From Chitinophaga agrisoli (lineage in GTDB: Bacteria; Bacteroidota; Bacteroidia; Chitinophagales; Chitinophagaceae): a stretch of 64,000 bases of DNA. The stretch spans positions 718,347 through 782,346 of the forward strand of contig NZ_VUOC01000001.1 of the NCBI RefSeq assembly GCF_008386695.1, in the 5' to 3' direction. The notes under the pieces were generated by a model, which made no database searches, had not been told where the DNA came from, and worked only from the letters and a program-made list of their open reading frames with translations. Shown in pieces: positions 26,119-34,591 of the stretch. The first letter of the stretch is position 1; each line of letters opens with the position of its first letter. A program made the position numbers and the translations under genes.

Positions 26119-26341
26119 AACGCGAATGGGGGAAAAGTATGGATGCATTGGCATCCGGAAAAATTCCAAAAAAACAGCAAACAGAGAAAGTATTTCATTG
26201 TTCACTGCAGTCTCTTGAAAGGTTGAAAGAAATCAAAGGTGGATGTAGGCATATCACTGCAACGTCCCCTTCATCCAGCTTTGAAACCTTACAACCTTGT
26301 TATTTTACAGAGTGGGCAACAACATGATTACCCGGCTCTTT

Positions 26342-26638
26342 TCATGCTTTCTGTTCTTGTACCTTCTGTACCTTCCAACCCTGTGCGATGCGTTGCATAA
26401 CCCAGGAGAGCGTAAAGGTGGGAATAAAATCCAGCCCGGGGAACAGCTCTTCCATGAAATTGAATAAACTACCAAAGGTGCCGAGGGCGCCGCCAAACAT
26501 GCGGTAAAAAATAATGGCGGACAACGGCGCCCAGATCACATCACTTACTTCACCTAAAAGCGGTACTGCATAACTGGCGCAACCTATCAGGTCCATCAGC
26601 ACACAAACCCATAAATTTGGAGTATATCTCTTTTCCAT
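26342..26638 (-). CDS. small two-helix membrane protein, unknown function
   Basis: A 98-residue protein with two likely transmembrane segments (about 8-28 and 34-60) and a Lys/Gln-rich C-terminal tail. It is rich in Gly and aromatic residues and includes GCASYAVPLLGEVSD. A strong AGGAGG Shine-Dalgarno lies 8 nt before the ATG (plus-strand 26644-26649), unusual for this phylum and good support for the start. I do not recognise a characterised family. Confidence 0.68.
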   Translation of the reverse strand: MEKRYTPNLWVCVLMDLIGCASYAVPLLGEVSDVIWAPLSAIIFYRMFGGALGTFGSLFNFMEELFPGLDFIPTFTLSWVMQRIAQGWKVQKVQEQKA

Positions 26639-26962
26639 TTCAACCTCCTCTTTCTATATACTGTTAAGACGGTAAAATGTTACAATTAGTTACAGTTGAT
26701 CTTTAATATGCACAAAGAATGCCAAACTTTATTTACTCTCGAAAGCGGTTACTGTAGTAGACTTCGTCTTTAAATTATATACGTAAAATTAGGGCAAAAG
26801 GATGTGCAGGATATACTGAAAAGGCAAAATGCGTAAAAGCCGCAAGCCGTTTCCTGCCACCAATGTGGGATACATCGCCGCCTTTCCGGCCGGCCAATAA
26901 ACCGCATCTTATGGACTATCAGATTTTTACCCTATATTTCTAGGGCAATAACATCACACAAA
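26639..26962. other. 324-bp divergent intergenic region
   Basis: AT-rich spacer between the leftward small membrane protein and the rightward isomerase-like gene. It holds the AGGAGG site for the former and a near-match TATATTTC to the -7 element at about 26933-26940 for the latter. No coding potential or strong repeat was seen. Confidence 0.4.
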
Positions 26963-27856
26963 ATGTCCAATAAAAATTCGCGCCGCGATATGATCAAAAA
27001 AGCCGCTGCCCTGGCCTTCGCCTCCACCACGCTGTCCTCCCTCACGAACCGCGTAATGGCCCACGAAGACGCCATGGATGAGAAACTGAAAGGGAACATC
27101 AACCATTCCGTGTGTGCCTGGTGCTATAATGATATTCCGCTGGAAGAACTGTGCAAAGCATCCAAAACCATGGGCTTAGCGTCCATAGACCTGCTGGATC
27201 CCAAGGACTTTGCCACTGCTAAGAAATACGATCTTACCTGCGCCATGGTGGCCTCCATCAATAAAGATTGGGGCATTACCAAAGGCTGGAACCGGGTGGA
27301 GCATCATGATCCCCTGGTGGAATATTATGAGTACCTGATAGATGAAACCTCCAAAGCGGGTTTCCCGCACCTCATCTGCTTTTCCGGGAACCGGGAAGGG
27401 CTGGATGACGAGCTGGGGGTAAAAAACTGCGCCCAGGGCCTTAAACGTATCATGAGCTATGCGGAGAAAAAGAACGTGACCATCGTTATGGAGCTGCTGA
27501 ACAGCAAAGTAAACCACCACGATTACCAGTGCGATCATACCGCCTGGGGCGTAGAGCTTTGCAAGGCTATTGGTTCTGAGCGTTTTAAATTGCTGTACGA
27601 TATTTACCATATGCAGATCATGGAGGGCGACGTAATACGCACCATCCAGGACAATCATAGCTATATTGCCCATTATCATACCGGCGGGGTGCCCGGCCGT
27701 CATGAAATTGACGAGACCCAGGAGCTCTACTACCCGGCCATTATGAAAGCTATACACGAAACCGGCTTTAAAGGCTTTGTGGCACAGGAGTTTGTGCCTA
27801 AACGCAGTGATAAGCTGGGCTCTTTAAAACAGGGCGTAGAGATCTGCGACATATGA
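26963..27856 (+). CDS. hydroxypyruvate isomerase-like TIM barrel protein with Tat-type signal
   Basis: A 297-residue AP-endonuclease-family-2 TIM barrel most like hydroxypyruvate isomerase (Hyi). Candidate catalytic or metal-binding Glu residues lie in IVMELLNSK and VAQEFVP, with LLYDIYHMQ and HYHTGGVPGRHEID between them. An N-terminal twin-arginine-like stretch (NSRRDMIKKAAALAF) suggests export through Tat, which is odd for the cytoplasmic Hyi of E. coli but common for sugar isomerase-like proteins in Bacteroidota. Substrate unknown. An intrinsic terminator follows directly. Confidence 0.82.
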   Translation: MSNKNSRRDMIKKAAALAFASTTLSSLTNRVMAHEDAMDEKLKGNINHSVCAWCYNDIPLEELCKASKTMGLASIDLLDPKDFATAKKYDLTCAMVASINKDWGITKGWNRVEHHDPLVEYYEYLIDETSKAGFPHLICFSGNREGLDDELGVKNCAQGLKRIMSYAEKKNVTIVMELLNSKVNHHDYQCDHTAWGVELCKAIGSERFKLLYDIYHMQIMEGDVIRTIQDNHSYIAHYHTGGVPGRHEIDETQELYYPAIMKAIHETGFKGFVAQEFVPKRSDKLGSLKQGVEICDI

Positions 27857-27874
27857 TCTTATCAACTTTCCATG

Positions 27875-27912
27875 AAATGTCCTGCATCAAATACGGCGCA
27901 GGACATTTTTTT
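27875..27912 (+). terminator. intrinsic terminator after the isomerase-like gene
   Basis: A perfect 11-bp stem, AAATGTCCTGC (27875-27885) with its complement at 27898-27908, loop of 12 nt, followed by a T-run (seven T in all). A clean Rho-independent terminator 19 bp after the stop codon. Confidence 0.88.
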
Positions 27913-27917
27913 GTACC

Positions 27918-27925
27918 TATATTTG
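27918..27925 (+). promoter_or_regulatory. -7 element TATATTTG for the APC permease
   Basis: A perfect TAnnTTTG match just after the upstream terminator and 33 nt before the permease ATG, so the permease is transcribed on its own. Confidence 0.55.
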
Positions 27926-27958
27926 CCGCCAAATAGTCCATTAAAACAGTAGGATAAC

Positions 27959-29434
27959 ATGCCGCAATATTTCAAAAAGCCTTTAAGCTGGTTACTGCAG
28001 GAATCCGGTCAGGAAGGCGCCCATACCTTAAAACGTACTCTCAGCGCTTTTCAGCTGGTCACCTTGGGCATAGGCGGCATTATAGGCGCCGGCCTGTTTT
28101 CCCTTAGCGGCCTGGCGGCGGCCAACCATTCCGGTCCGGCCGTTACCCTCTCTTTTATTGTGGCCGCTATTGGCTGCGCCTTTTCAGGGCTCTGTTACGC
28201 AGAATTCTCCTCTATGATACCCGTGGCGGGCAGCGCCTACACCTACGCCTATACTACCATGGGCGAAATGATCGCCTGGATCATTGGCTGGGACCTGGTG
28301 CTGGAGTTCTCCGTGGGCGCCGCTACGGTGGCCATCAGCTGGTCTAATTACCTGGTAAAATTCCTGAGCACCTACGATATTTACCTGCCGCCACAGCTGG
28401 TGCATTCTCCTTTTGAAACGGCCCAACTGGCGGATGGCAGTACCGTGCATGGCATAATGAACCTGCCCGCCGCCCTGGTGATCCTGGCTATGTCCTGGCT
28501 CCTGATCCGCGGCACCAAAGGCTCCGCCCTCTGGAACACTATTGTGGTGGTACTTAAAGTAGGCGTGGTAGTGCTGTTTATTGCCCTGGGCTGGAAATTC
28601 ATACAGCCGGCTAACCTGCAACCCTATATCCCGGCCAATACCGGCGTATTTGGGGAGTATGGCTGGTCCGGCATCCTGCGGGGCGCAGGGGTGGTATTCT
28701 TCGTATACCTGGGTTTTGACATCATTGCCGCGGCAGCGCAGGAAACCCGCAACCCTAAACGTAACATGCCCATCGGCATCCTGGGCTCCCTGCTGGTATG
28801 TACCGTGCTGTTTATCCTCTTTGCCCATGTGATGACCGGCCTGGCCCCCTATACGGCCTTTAAAGGCAATGCCGCCCCCGTGGCGGTAGCCATTGAACAT
28901 ACGCCCTATACCTGGCTGGGGCAGATGATCATCATCGCCATATTGATCGGGTATACGTCTGTGATACTGGTAGACTTACTAGGACAAACCCGCGTTTTCT
29001 ATGCCATGTCTAAGGACGGGCTGCTGCCTAAGATCTTTTCAGAGATCCACCCGCGTTTTCAAACGCCCTGGAGGTCCAATATCCTTTTCTGCATTTTCGT
29101 GGGATTGTTTGCCGCATTTGTGCCCATACGGGTAGTAGGGGAGATGACCAGCATTGGCACCCTGCTGGCTTTTGTGATCGTGTGCGCCGGGGTATGGATC
29201 ATGCGCCACACCATGCCGGATGCGCCGCGGGCTTTTAAAACGCCGCTGGTACCGCTGGTGCCTATCCTGGGTATTGTTACCTGTATAGGGATGATGGTAT
29301 TCCTGCCCTGGGATACCTGGTTAAGGCTCATCGTGTGGATGGCTATCGGGATGGTGATCTATTTCTGCTATGGTAAAAAACACAGCCTGGTAAGGAAACA
29401 GCCCCCTGCTAAGGGGCTAAAAGCTAACCGCTAA
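27959..29434 (+). CDS. APC family amino acid permease
   Basis: A 491-residue integral membrane protein with about 12-13 helices. The first helix has the APC motif GIGGIIGAGLFSLSGL (unwound region, substrate contact), and a later EFSSMIPVAGSAYTYAY is typical of cationic amino acid/YhdG-type transporters. It should move amino acids across the inner membrane with protons or by exchange; the substrate is not predictable. The last residues GLKANR and the stop codon are formed by the same 19-bp repeat found at 15717, so the C-terminus may have been extended by repeat sequence. Confidence 0.92.
   Translation: MPQYFKKPLSWLLQESGQEGAHTLKRTLSAFQLVTLGIGGIIGAGLFSLSGLAAANHSGPAVTLSFIVAAIGCAFSGLCYAEFSSMIPVAGSAYTYAYTTMGEMIAWIIGWDLVLEFSVGAATVAISWSNYLVKFLSTYDIYLPPQLVHSPFETAQLADGSTVHGIMNLPAALVILAMSWLLIRGTKGSALWNTIVVVLKVGVVVLFIALGWKFIQPANLQPYIPANTGVFGEYGWSGILRGAGVVFFVYLGFDIIAAAAQETRNPKRNMPIGILGSLLVCTVLFILFAHVMTGLAPYTAFKGNAAPVAVAIEHTPYTWLGQMIIIAILIGYTSVILVDLLGQTRVFYAMSKDGLLPKIFSEIHPRFQTPWRSNILFCIFVGLFAAFVPIRVVGEMTSIGTLLAFVIVCAGVWIMRHTMPDAPRAFKTPLVPLVPILGIVTCIGMMVFLPWDTWLRLIVWMAIGMVIYFCYGKKHSLVRKQPPAKGLKANR
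29416..29434. repeat. copy of the 19-bp GCTAAAAGCTAACCGCTAA repeat
   Basis: Exactly the same 19 bases as 15717-15735; here they encode the end of the permease (L-K-A-N-R, stop). Together with the preceding AGCCCC/GGGGCT pair (29402-29420) it forms a small hairpin at the end of the gene. Confidence 0.7.
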
Positions 29435-29441
29435 AACCTGC

Positions 29442-29984
29442 TTAGAACTTCCAGTCCTCCCGCAGTATGCCCATCACCACCATGTCCACATACTGGCCAT
29501 GCAGTTTGGCGCTATGCCGCAGAATGCCCTCTTTGGTAAAGCCCAGGCGGATGGGTATCTGTCCGCTGCGCTCATTCTGTAATACAAAACGGATCTCTAT
29601 CTTATTCAGCCGCAGGTTCTTAAATGCAAAACTGATCAGGGCTTTACAACAGGCCGTGGCAATGCCTTTACGCTGAAAAGCCTCGCTTACCCAATACCCT
29701 ATTTCCGCTTTTTGTAACAGGTGGTCCCAGCCGTGCAGGTCCATTACGCCGCATAGCTGTTCCTGGTACCACATGCCCAGGGCCATGGCTTCCTGTTCAT
29801 CGGCCTTGCGTTGCATTAATTGTATAAAGCGGAGGGAGTGTTCTTCGTTGGTATTATAATCCACCCAGGGTAAAAATTTACGCAGGGTCTTGCGGGAAGC
29901 GTCTATTTGCCGGTATAAGTTTGAGGCGTCACCGGGCGCCAGCTGCCGCAGGGTGATCTGATCATTTACACGAAGTTCCAACAT
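29442..29984 (-). CDS. GNAT N-acetyltransferase (RimJ/RimL type)
   Basis: A 180-residue GNAT enzyme of the RimL/YdaF group. Acetyl-CoA motif A is in AFQRKGIATACCKALISFAF, and LNKIEIRFVLQNERS is the typical beta5 region; IPIRLGFTKEGILR follows. Such enzymes acetylate ribosomal-protein N-termini or small amines; the target here is unknown. Convergent with the permease, with only 7 bp between stops. Confidence 0.9.
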   Translation of the reverse strand: MLELRVNDQITLRQLAPGDASNLYRQIDASRKTLRKFLPWVDYNTNEEHSLRFIQLMQRKADEQEAMALGMWYQEQLCGVMDLHGWDHLLQKAEIGYWVSEAFQRKGIATACCKALISFAFKNLRLNKIEIRFVLQNERSGQIPIRLGFTKEGILRHSAKLHGQYVDMVVMGILREDWKF

Positions 29985-30054
29985 AACAGGTTAAAGGTGG
30001 TCTGTAACGGTGTTCGCGGCAAAGTAAATAAAAAAACAGCTAGTAGCTAAAAAA

Positions 30055-30076
30055 AGGCCGGCAGATCTGCCGGCCT
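30055..30076 (-). terminator. 22-bp perfect palindrome terminator
   Basis: AGGCCGGCAGA followed directly by its complement. On the minus strand it is followed by a run of seven T, making an intrinsic terminator for the lipoprotein gene ending at 30110. It has no loop, so it may also form a cruciform. Confidence 0.8.
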
Positions 30077-30109
30077 ACAGTTGTAGCGTATAGCGTAGTA
30101 TGGCCGTTT

Positions 30110-30745
30110 TTAATTCTTCGCTATCAGCTGTTGTTTAGTCATGTCCTTTACAATCTGTTTTGCGTACAGGTAGGCCTGTCTTACCGCTGTGGGCGGGTCT
30201 ACGGACTGCGTTTGCGCAGAGTATATCAGCTTACGCTGATCCAGGTCATACAGGTTACTTTGCCAGCTATATTTGGTGTTGGACTGATAGTACCCGGGTT
30301 GGTACATATTGCCATACCAGCGGCTGTAATAAGGCCAGAAACCGCCATAATAATAGGGATATCCCCCATACATAGGGCCAGGCACAAAATCCCGTTCACG
30401 GGCCTTATTCAGTAATACAACCGTAAGCACCTGGCTGGCATTGTTATTACGCAGTTTACGTAATGCGGTCTTTTCATCCGTTTTGTCGCCAAAAGCATCC
30501 GGCCCGTACTCCCGCAATGCAGATACTGCATTGAACCCTTCTTTCTTCAGCTCGGCGGCCAGGTTATCTTCCATCAGCGCGCGCAGCTGGTTTTCCCGCT
30601 GAGGCGCCAGGGCCATTACCACAATCTTCTTATCCCGCTGTAATGTTGCATCATTCGTTTTCCAGGAAGAGGTCAGTTTGGTACTGGAACAAGCTGCCAG
30701 CAGCAGTAATCCTGCGCTCATTATAAATAATCCTATCTTTTTCAT
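30110..30745 (-). CDS. hypothetical lipoprotein with Tyr/Gly-rich centre
   Basis: A 211-residue lipoprotein: signal peptide with lipobox LLAAC (Cys19), an N-terminal domain beginning STKLTSSW that looks like DUF4136-type lipoproteins, a Tyr/Gly/Pro-rich stretch (about 124-155, with PYYYGGFWPYY) and a helical end (KQIVKDMTKQQLI). A GGAGGG Shine-Dalgarno-like site precedes the ATG. Function unknown; localisation in the envelope is clear. Confidence 0.7.
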   Translation of the reverse strand: MKKIGLFIMSAGLLLLAACSSTKLTSSWKTNDATLQRDKKIVVMALAPQRENQLRALMEDNLAAELKKEGFNAVSALREYGPDAFGDKTDEKTALRKLRNNNASQVLTVVLLNKARERDFVPGPMYGGYPYYYGGFWPYYSRWYGNMYQPGYYQSNTKYSWQSNLYDLDQRKLIYSAQTQSVDPPTAVRQAYLYAKQIVKDMTKQQLIAKN

Positions 30746-30918
30746 GATCGTCCCTCCGTGTTTTATATTGGTTAGACGTGGAACGGGACACGGAGTTACA
30801 TGGCCAGATGTTAAGGGAATGCAAAAAAATAGCCGTAAGTGGTTAGCTGTTAGCCATTAGCGACCAGGTAACGTACCCGGCCTTAATAACACAATTAACT
30901 ACTTACGACTTGTATGAT

Positions 30919-30950
30919 AGGTTGTTAGCAACCTGAATTCCTAACAACCT
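30919..30950. terminator. 10-bp inverted repeat after mqnC
   Basis: AGGTTGTTAG (30919-30928) and its complement (30941-30950) with a 12-nt loop, 7 bp beyond the mqnC stop. No T-run, so termination is only likely. Confidence 0.5.
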
Positions 30951-30956
30951 CAATTA

Positions 30957-32081
30957 TTAATAGTTGATCACCTGCTCCTCAATTGTTGCCGGTATTTCCC
31001 GGAACTGGTATAGCTGATTCCTGAGCTGCGGCTCAAAACCGGCCTCCTTGATCGCATCCTGCATAGAGCGGTAGGTGAACCGGTGCGGTGCGCCGGCAGC
31101 GCTTACCACATTCTCCTCGATCATGATAGAACCAAAATCGTTAGCGCCGGCATGCAGGCATAGCTGGGCTACCTGTTTACCTACCGTTAGCCAGGAGGCC
31201 TGTATGTTCTTCACATTGGGCAGCATAATACGGCTCATGGCTATCATACGGATATATTCTTCCGCGGTGGTCATGTTATGCACGCCCCGTATACGGGCCA
31301 GCAGCGTATCCACATCCTGGAAGGTCCAGGGGATAAAGGCGGTAAAGCCATAATGACCTTCCGGCTTTTCGCTCTGTACCTGGCGGATGGCAGCCAGGTG
31401 CTCAAAACGCTCCAGTACGGTCTCTACGTGGCCAAACATCATGGTGGCAGAAGAAGCGATGTTGAGTTTATGCGCGGCGCGCATTACATCCAGCCACTCC
31501 TGGGCGCCGCATTTGCCTTTGGAGATCAGGCGGCGTACCCGGTCGTTCAGTATTTCTGCACCGGCGCCGGGCAGGCTGTCCATGCCGGCTTCCTGCAGCG
31601 CGGCCAGTACCTCCAGGTGGGTGCTTTTTTCCAGTTTGGTGATGTGCGCTACCTCCGGGGGTCCCAGGGTATGCAGGCGCAAAGTGGGGTACAACCGTTT
31701 TAGCTCTTTAAAAAGGTCCACATAAAAGCTGAGGCCCAGCTCAGGATGGTGACCACCCTGTAACAGCAGCTGGTCGCCGCCATATTTAAGGGTTTCCTCA
31801 ATTTTACGCTTGTACTCGTCAATGCTGGTAATGTATGCATCCGCATGGCCGGGAATGCGGTAAAAGTTACAGAACTTACAGTTGGCAATACACACATTGG
31901 TGGTATTCACATTCCTGTCTATCTGCCAGGTAACCTTACCGTGTGGCACCTGTTGCTTGCGCAGCTCATTGGCGATATGCGTTAATTCCGCCATGGGCGC
32001 TTTCTCAAATAAAAACACTCCTTCTTCCGCAGTCAGCCACTCAAACTGGAGGGCTTTCTGATATAGATCTTTAAGTTGCAT
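30957..32081 (-). CDS. mqnC: cyclic dehypoxanthinyl futalosine synthase
   Basis: A radical SAM enzyme of the futalosine menaquinone pathway, 374 residues from the ATG at 32081 (a TTG at 32102 would add seven). The C-x3-C-x2-C cluster is Cys64, Cys68, Cys71 in TNVCIANCKFCNFYR; LLQGGHHPELGL and TLGPPEVAHI follow the MqnC/MqnE/CofH group. The TWQIDRNVNTTN start and QGGHHP favour MqnC (cyclisation of dehypoxanthine futalosine) over MqnE. It implies the organism makes menaquinone by this route; other mqn genes are not nearby. Confidence 0.9.
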   Translation of the reverse strand: MQLKDLYQKALQFEWLTAEEGVFLFEKAPMAELTHIANELRKQQVPHGKVTWQIDRNVNTTNVCIANCKFCNFYRIPGHADAYITSIDEYKRKIEETLKYGGDQLLLQGGHHPELGLSFYVDLFKELKRLYPTLRLHTLGPPEVAHITKLEKSTHLEVLAALQEAGMDSLPGAGAEILNDRVRRLISKGKCGAQEWLDVMRAAHKLNIASSATMMFGHVETVLERFEHLAAIRQVQSEKPEGHYGFTAFIPWTFQDVDTLLARIRGVHNMTTAEEYIRMIAMSRIMLPNVKNIQASWLTVGKQVAQLCLHAGANDFGSIMIEENVVSAAGAPHRFTYRSMQDAIKEAGFEPQLRNQLYQFREIPATIEEQVINY

Positions 32082-32271
32082 GGTAAAGCCTTGTACAAAC
32101 AAAGTTAATGATTACCGGCATAGTAAAATAACCAATACCGGGCAGCATACAGCGGCTTATACCACGGAAGCCGCTGTTCATACGTTTTTCCTCCCGTTTG
32201 AAATGTTTTTTTGCTATGTAAAAGTATTTTAATGTTAAATTTATGTAAATGAGCGCTTTTGCGCGCCCCGT

Positions 32272-33507
32272 ATGCGAAATACCTTACTGTTAGTACACTG
32301 TTGGCTGCTCCTGCTAGCCGCTACCGGCAATTCCACACACGCGTCGGCCCAGGCAAGCCCTGGCGCAAATGATACGATTGTCAAAGAATCTGTGCTCATT
32401 ACCAGCTTTCCTTTTAAACAATTCTACGGTGGGGTAGTGGTCATCCGGGCACAACTTAAAGGCATACCGGATACCTTGCAGTTTATACTGGATACCGGCA
32501 GCGCGGGCATTTCCCTGGATACCAGCACCTGCGCCCGGCTGGGCATTCCGCTTGCCCCCTCTGACAAGATCGTAAGAGGTCTGGGCGGCTCCAAACAGGT
32601 TTCCTTTGCAGAGAACCGTACCCTTATCTTACCCGGGCTGGAGGTAGACAGTCTCAATTTCCATGTAAATGATTATGAGCTCATTAGCCAGGTATATGGC
32701 CTCCAGGTGGATGGTATTATCGGCCACAGCCTGCTAAGCCGCTATATCGTAAATGTGGACTACGATAAGGAAATGATAAACATCTATACCAAGGGCAAGT
32801 TCTCCTATCCCAGAGGCGGCCTGCTCCTGAAACCTTCCCTTTCCCTTATTCCCATCGTATCCGCCCCCTTGCGCAATGGCAAGGCCCAGTCCAATAACCG
32901 CTACTATTTTGATACCGGCGCCGGTATGTGCCTGCTGCTCTCCAACCAGTTTGTAAAAGACAGCGGCCTGCTGTCATCCCGTAAAAGACAACGCAAGATC
33001 ATCCAGACAGAGGCCCAGGGCCTGGGCGGTAAAATGGAGATGCATATCACCACCATCCAGGAATTTAAGATCGGTAACTACAACTTCCGCAATGTGCCGG
33101 TGTACCTGTTTGACGATAAGTTCAACATCACCGCCTATCCCTTCCTGGGCGGTATGATAGGCAATGACCTGCTGCGCCGTTTTAACCTGTTCCTCAATTA
33201 CCCAAAAAAGGAGATCTATCTGCTGCCCAATACCCATTACCGGGATCCGTTCGATTACTCCTACACAGGCCTTATCCTCTATCTTATTGACGGGCGCATA
33301 GAGATCACGGACATTATCAAAAACTCGCCGGCAGAAAAAGCGGGCATCCATAAGGGCGATATCATCCTGGCCATCAATAATAACTTCAGCAAAAACCTGC
33401 AGGTGTACCGGGATATACTGAAAAATGTAGGTACCCGGCCTACTTTGCTGCTTATGCGCGACACGCAGCTCATCATCAAAAAACTACCAATAAAAAGTAT
33501 CTTGTAG
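32272..33507 (+). CDS. retropepsin-like aspartyl protease with PDZ domain
   Basis: A 411-residue exported protein: signal peptide (1-27), two aspartyl-protease halves, and a C-terminal PDZ domain (about 335-405; KNSPAEKAGIHKGDIILAINN). The first catalytic triad is FILDTGSAG (Asp74), the second YYFDTGAG (Asp214), so both active-site aspartates of a two-lobed enzyme are present. An aspartyl protease combined with PDZ is a known Bacteroidota arrangement of unknown role. A paralogue starts 22 bp downstream. Confidence 0.85.
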   Translation: MRNTLLLVHCWLLLLAATGNSTHASAQASPGANDTIVKESVLITSFPFKQFYGGVVVIRAQLKGIPDTLQFILDTGSAGISLDTSTCARLGIPLAPSDKIVRGLGGSKQVSFAENRTLILPGLEVDSLNFHVNDYELISQVYGLQVDGIIGHSLLSRYIVNVDYDKEMINIYTKGKFSYPRGGLLLKPSLSLIPIVSAPLRNGKAQSNNRYYFDTGAGMCLLLSNQFVKDSGLLSSRKRQRKIIQTEAQGLGGKMEMHITTIQEFKIGNYNFRNVPVYLFDDKFNITAYPFLGGMIGNDLLRRFNLFLNYPKKEIYLLPNTHYRDPFDYSYTGLILYLIDGRIEITDIIKNSPAEKAGIHKGDIILAINNNFSKNLQVYRDILKNVGTRPTLLLMRDTQLIIKKLPIKSIL

Positions 33508-33529
33508 CGTTTATAGGAGAGGGTTTTCC

Positions 33530-34468
33530 ATGCGCATACACGTATTATTCATACTGCTGTTTTGTCATTTGTCTTTGCTGACCGTTGCCCAGTTCAAAAA
33601 ACGCAAAGCGGCAGAACCGGTCATGGAACAAGGCCCCGCCGCGGTGATCCCCTTTCAGCTCTATGGCCACCAGGTGGTGATCCCCGTTACTACCTCCGGC
33701 AATTCAGATACCCTGCATTTTATTTTTGACAGCGGCACAGAGGTGACCGTGCTGCATTACGGCCTGGCGCAAAAGCTGCAGGTGCAGAATAAGCAGCTCT
33801 CCGGCGTTTCTGCCAATAATGACCTGATGCTGGCTGTAAATACTGCCGTGCTCAATGTGCTCTACCTGGGCAAAACGCGGCTGCCCTTCGTAAAAGTGTT
33901 CCTGGAGAATATCCCTGAATTCCGCAAAGGCCCCCTGGTGATAGACGGTTTTATTGGCATAGACCTCCTGAAGGAGTTTATCGTTAAAATCGACTATACA
34001 AAGCAACAGCTGGTGCTCTACAAACACAGCGCGCCACCGGAGCTGCCTGCCGGTACGGAACAGATCCCCTTCCGCATCAACTTTAACACCCCCGTAATAC
34101 CCGCTACCATACAGCTGCCCGGCGGCGCTTCCCTTACCAGCAACTATCACCTGGTATCCGGCGGCGACTATGGCGTGCTGTTTAACTGGCCCTATGTGGA
34201 AAAGAACAAGCTTAACGAACAGCTGGTCACAGAAAGCACAGACCAGGTACAGGAGCTTATTAAGATCGATGTATATACCAATAGCACCATTCCCTCCCTT
34301 ACCTTAGGCACGCGCCAGCTGTCTAAGATCCCCGTCAGCTACTGCGAGGATGTGAATGACGATAGCCCCCTTATAGAGATCGCCGGCGCCATTGGCTATG
34401 AAGTATGGAAACAATTCTCCGCTGTTACTATCAATTACCGGCAGAAACTGCTGTACCTGCAGCGCTAG
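33530..34468 (+). CDS. retropepsin-like protein, single catalytic motif
   Basis: A 312-residue paralogue of the upstream protease: signal peptide (1-20), first motif FIFDSGTEVTV with Asp67, and a FIGIDLLKEF block matching the upstream DLLRRF/HSLLSR regions. The second lobe has SGGDYGVLF where a D-T/S-G triad would be, so the second catalytic Asp looks missing, and there is no PDZ domain. It may act as a dimer, a partner of the upstream protease, or a non-enzyme. Confidence 0.78.
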   Translation: MRIHVLFILLFCHLSLLTVAQFKKRKAAEPVMEQGPAAVIPFQLYGHQVVIPVTTSGNSDTLHFIFDSGTEVTVLHYGLAQKLQVQNKQLSGVSANNDLMLAVNTAVLNVLYLGKTRLPFVKVFLENIPEFRKGPLVIDGFIGIDLLKEFIVKIDYTKQQLVLYKHSAPPELPAGTEQIPFRINFNTPVIPATIQLPGGASLTSNYHLVSGGDYGVLFNWPYVEKNKLNEQLVTESTDQVQELIKIDVYTNSTIPSLTLGTRQLSKIPVSYCEDVNDDSPLIEIAGAIGYEVWKQFSAVTINYRQKLLYLQR

Positions 34469-34591
34469 ATCCCGCCATTATAACAGTTAGTTATTGGATG
34501 GTTTGGAATTTGTGATGAGGAATTTTAATAAATTGCATTTCCCCCGTACCGTGCTGTACTGCGGGGTGTTTACATTAACCAATAAAAGAAT

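Noticed and set aside
26139-26327. 62-codon frame after the outer-membrane protein gene
   Set aside because: No coding features; probably the trailer of the transcript.
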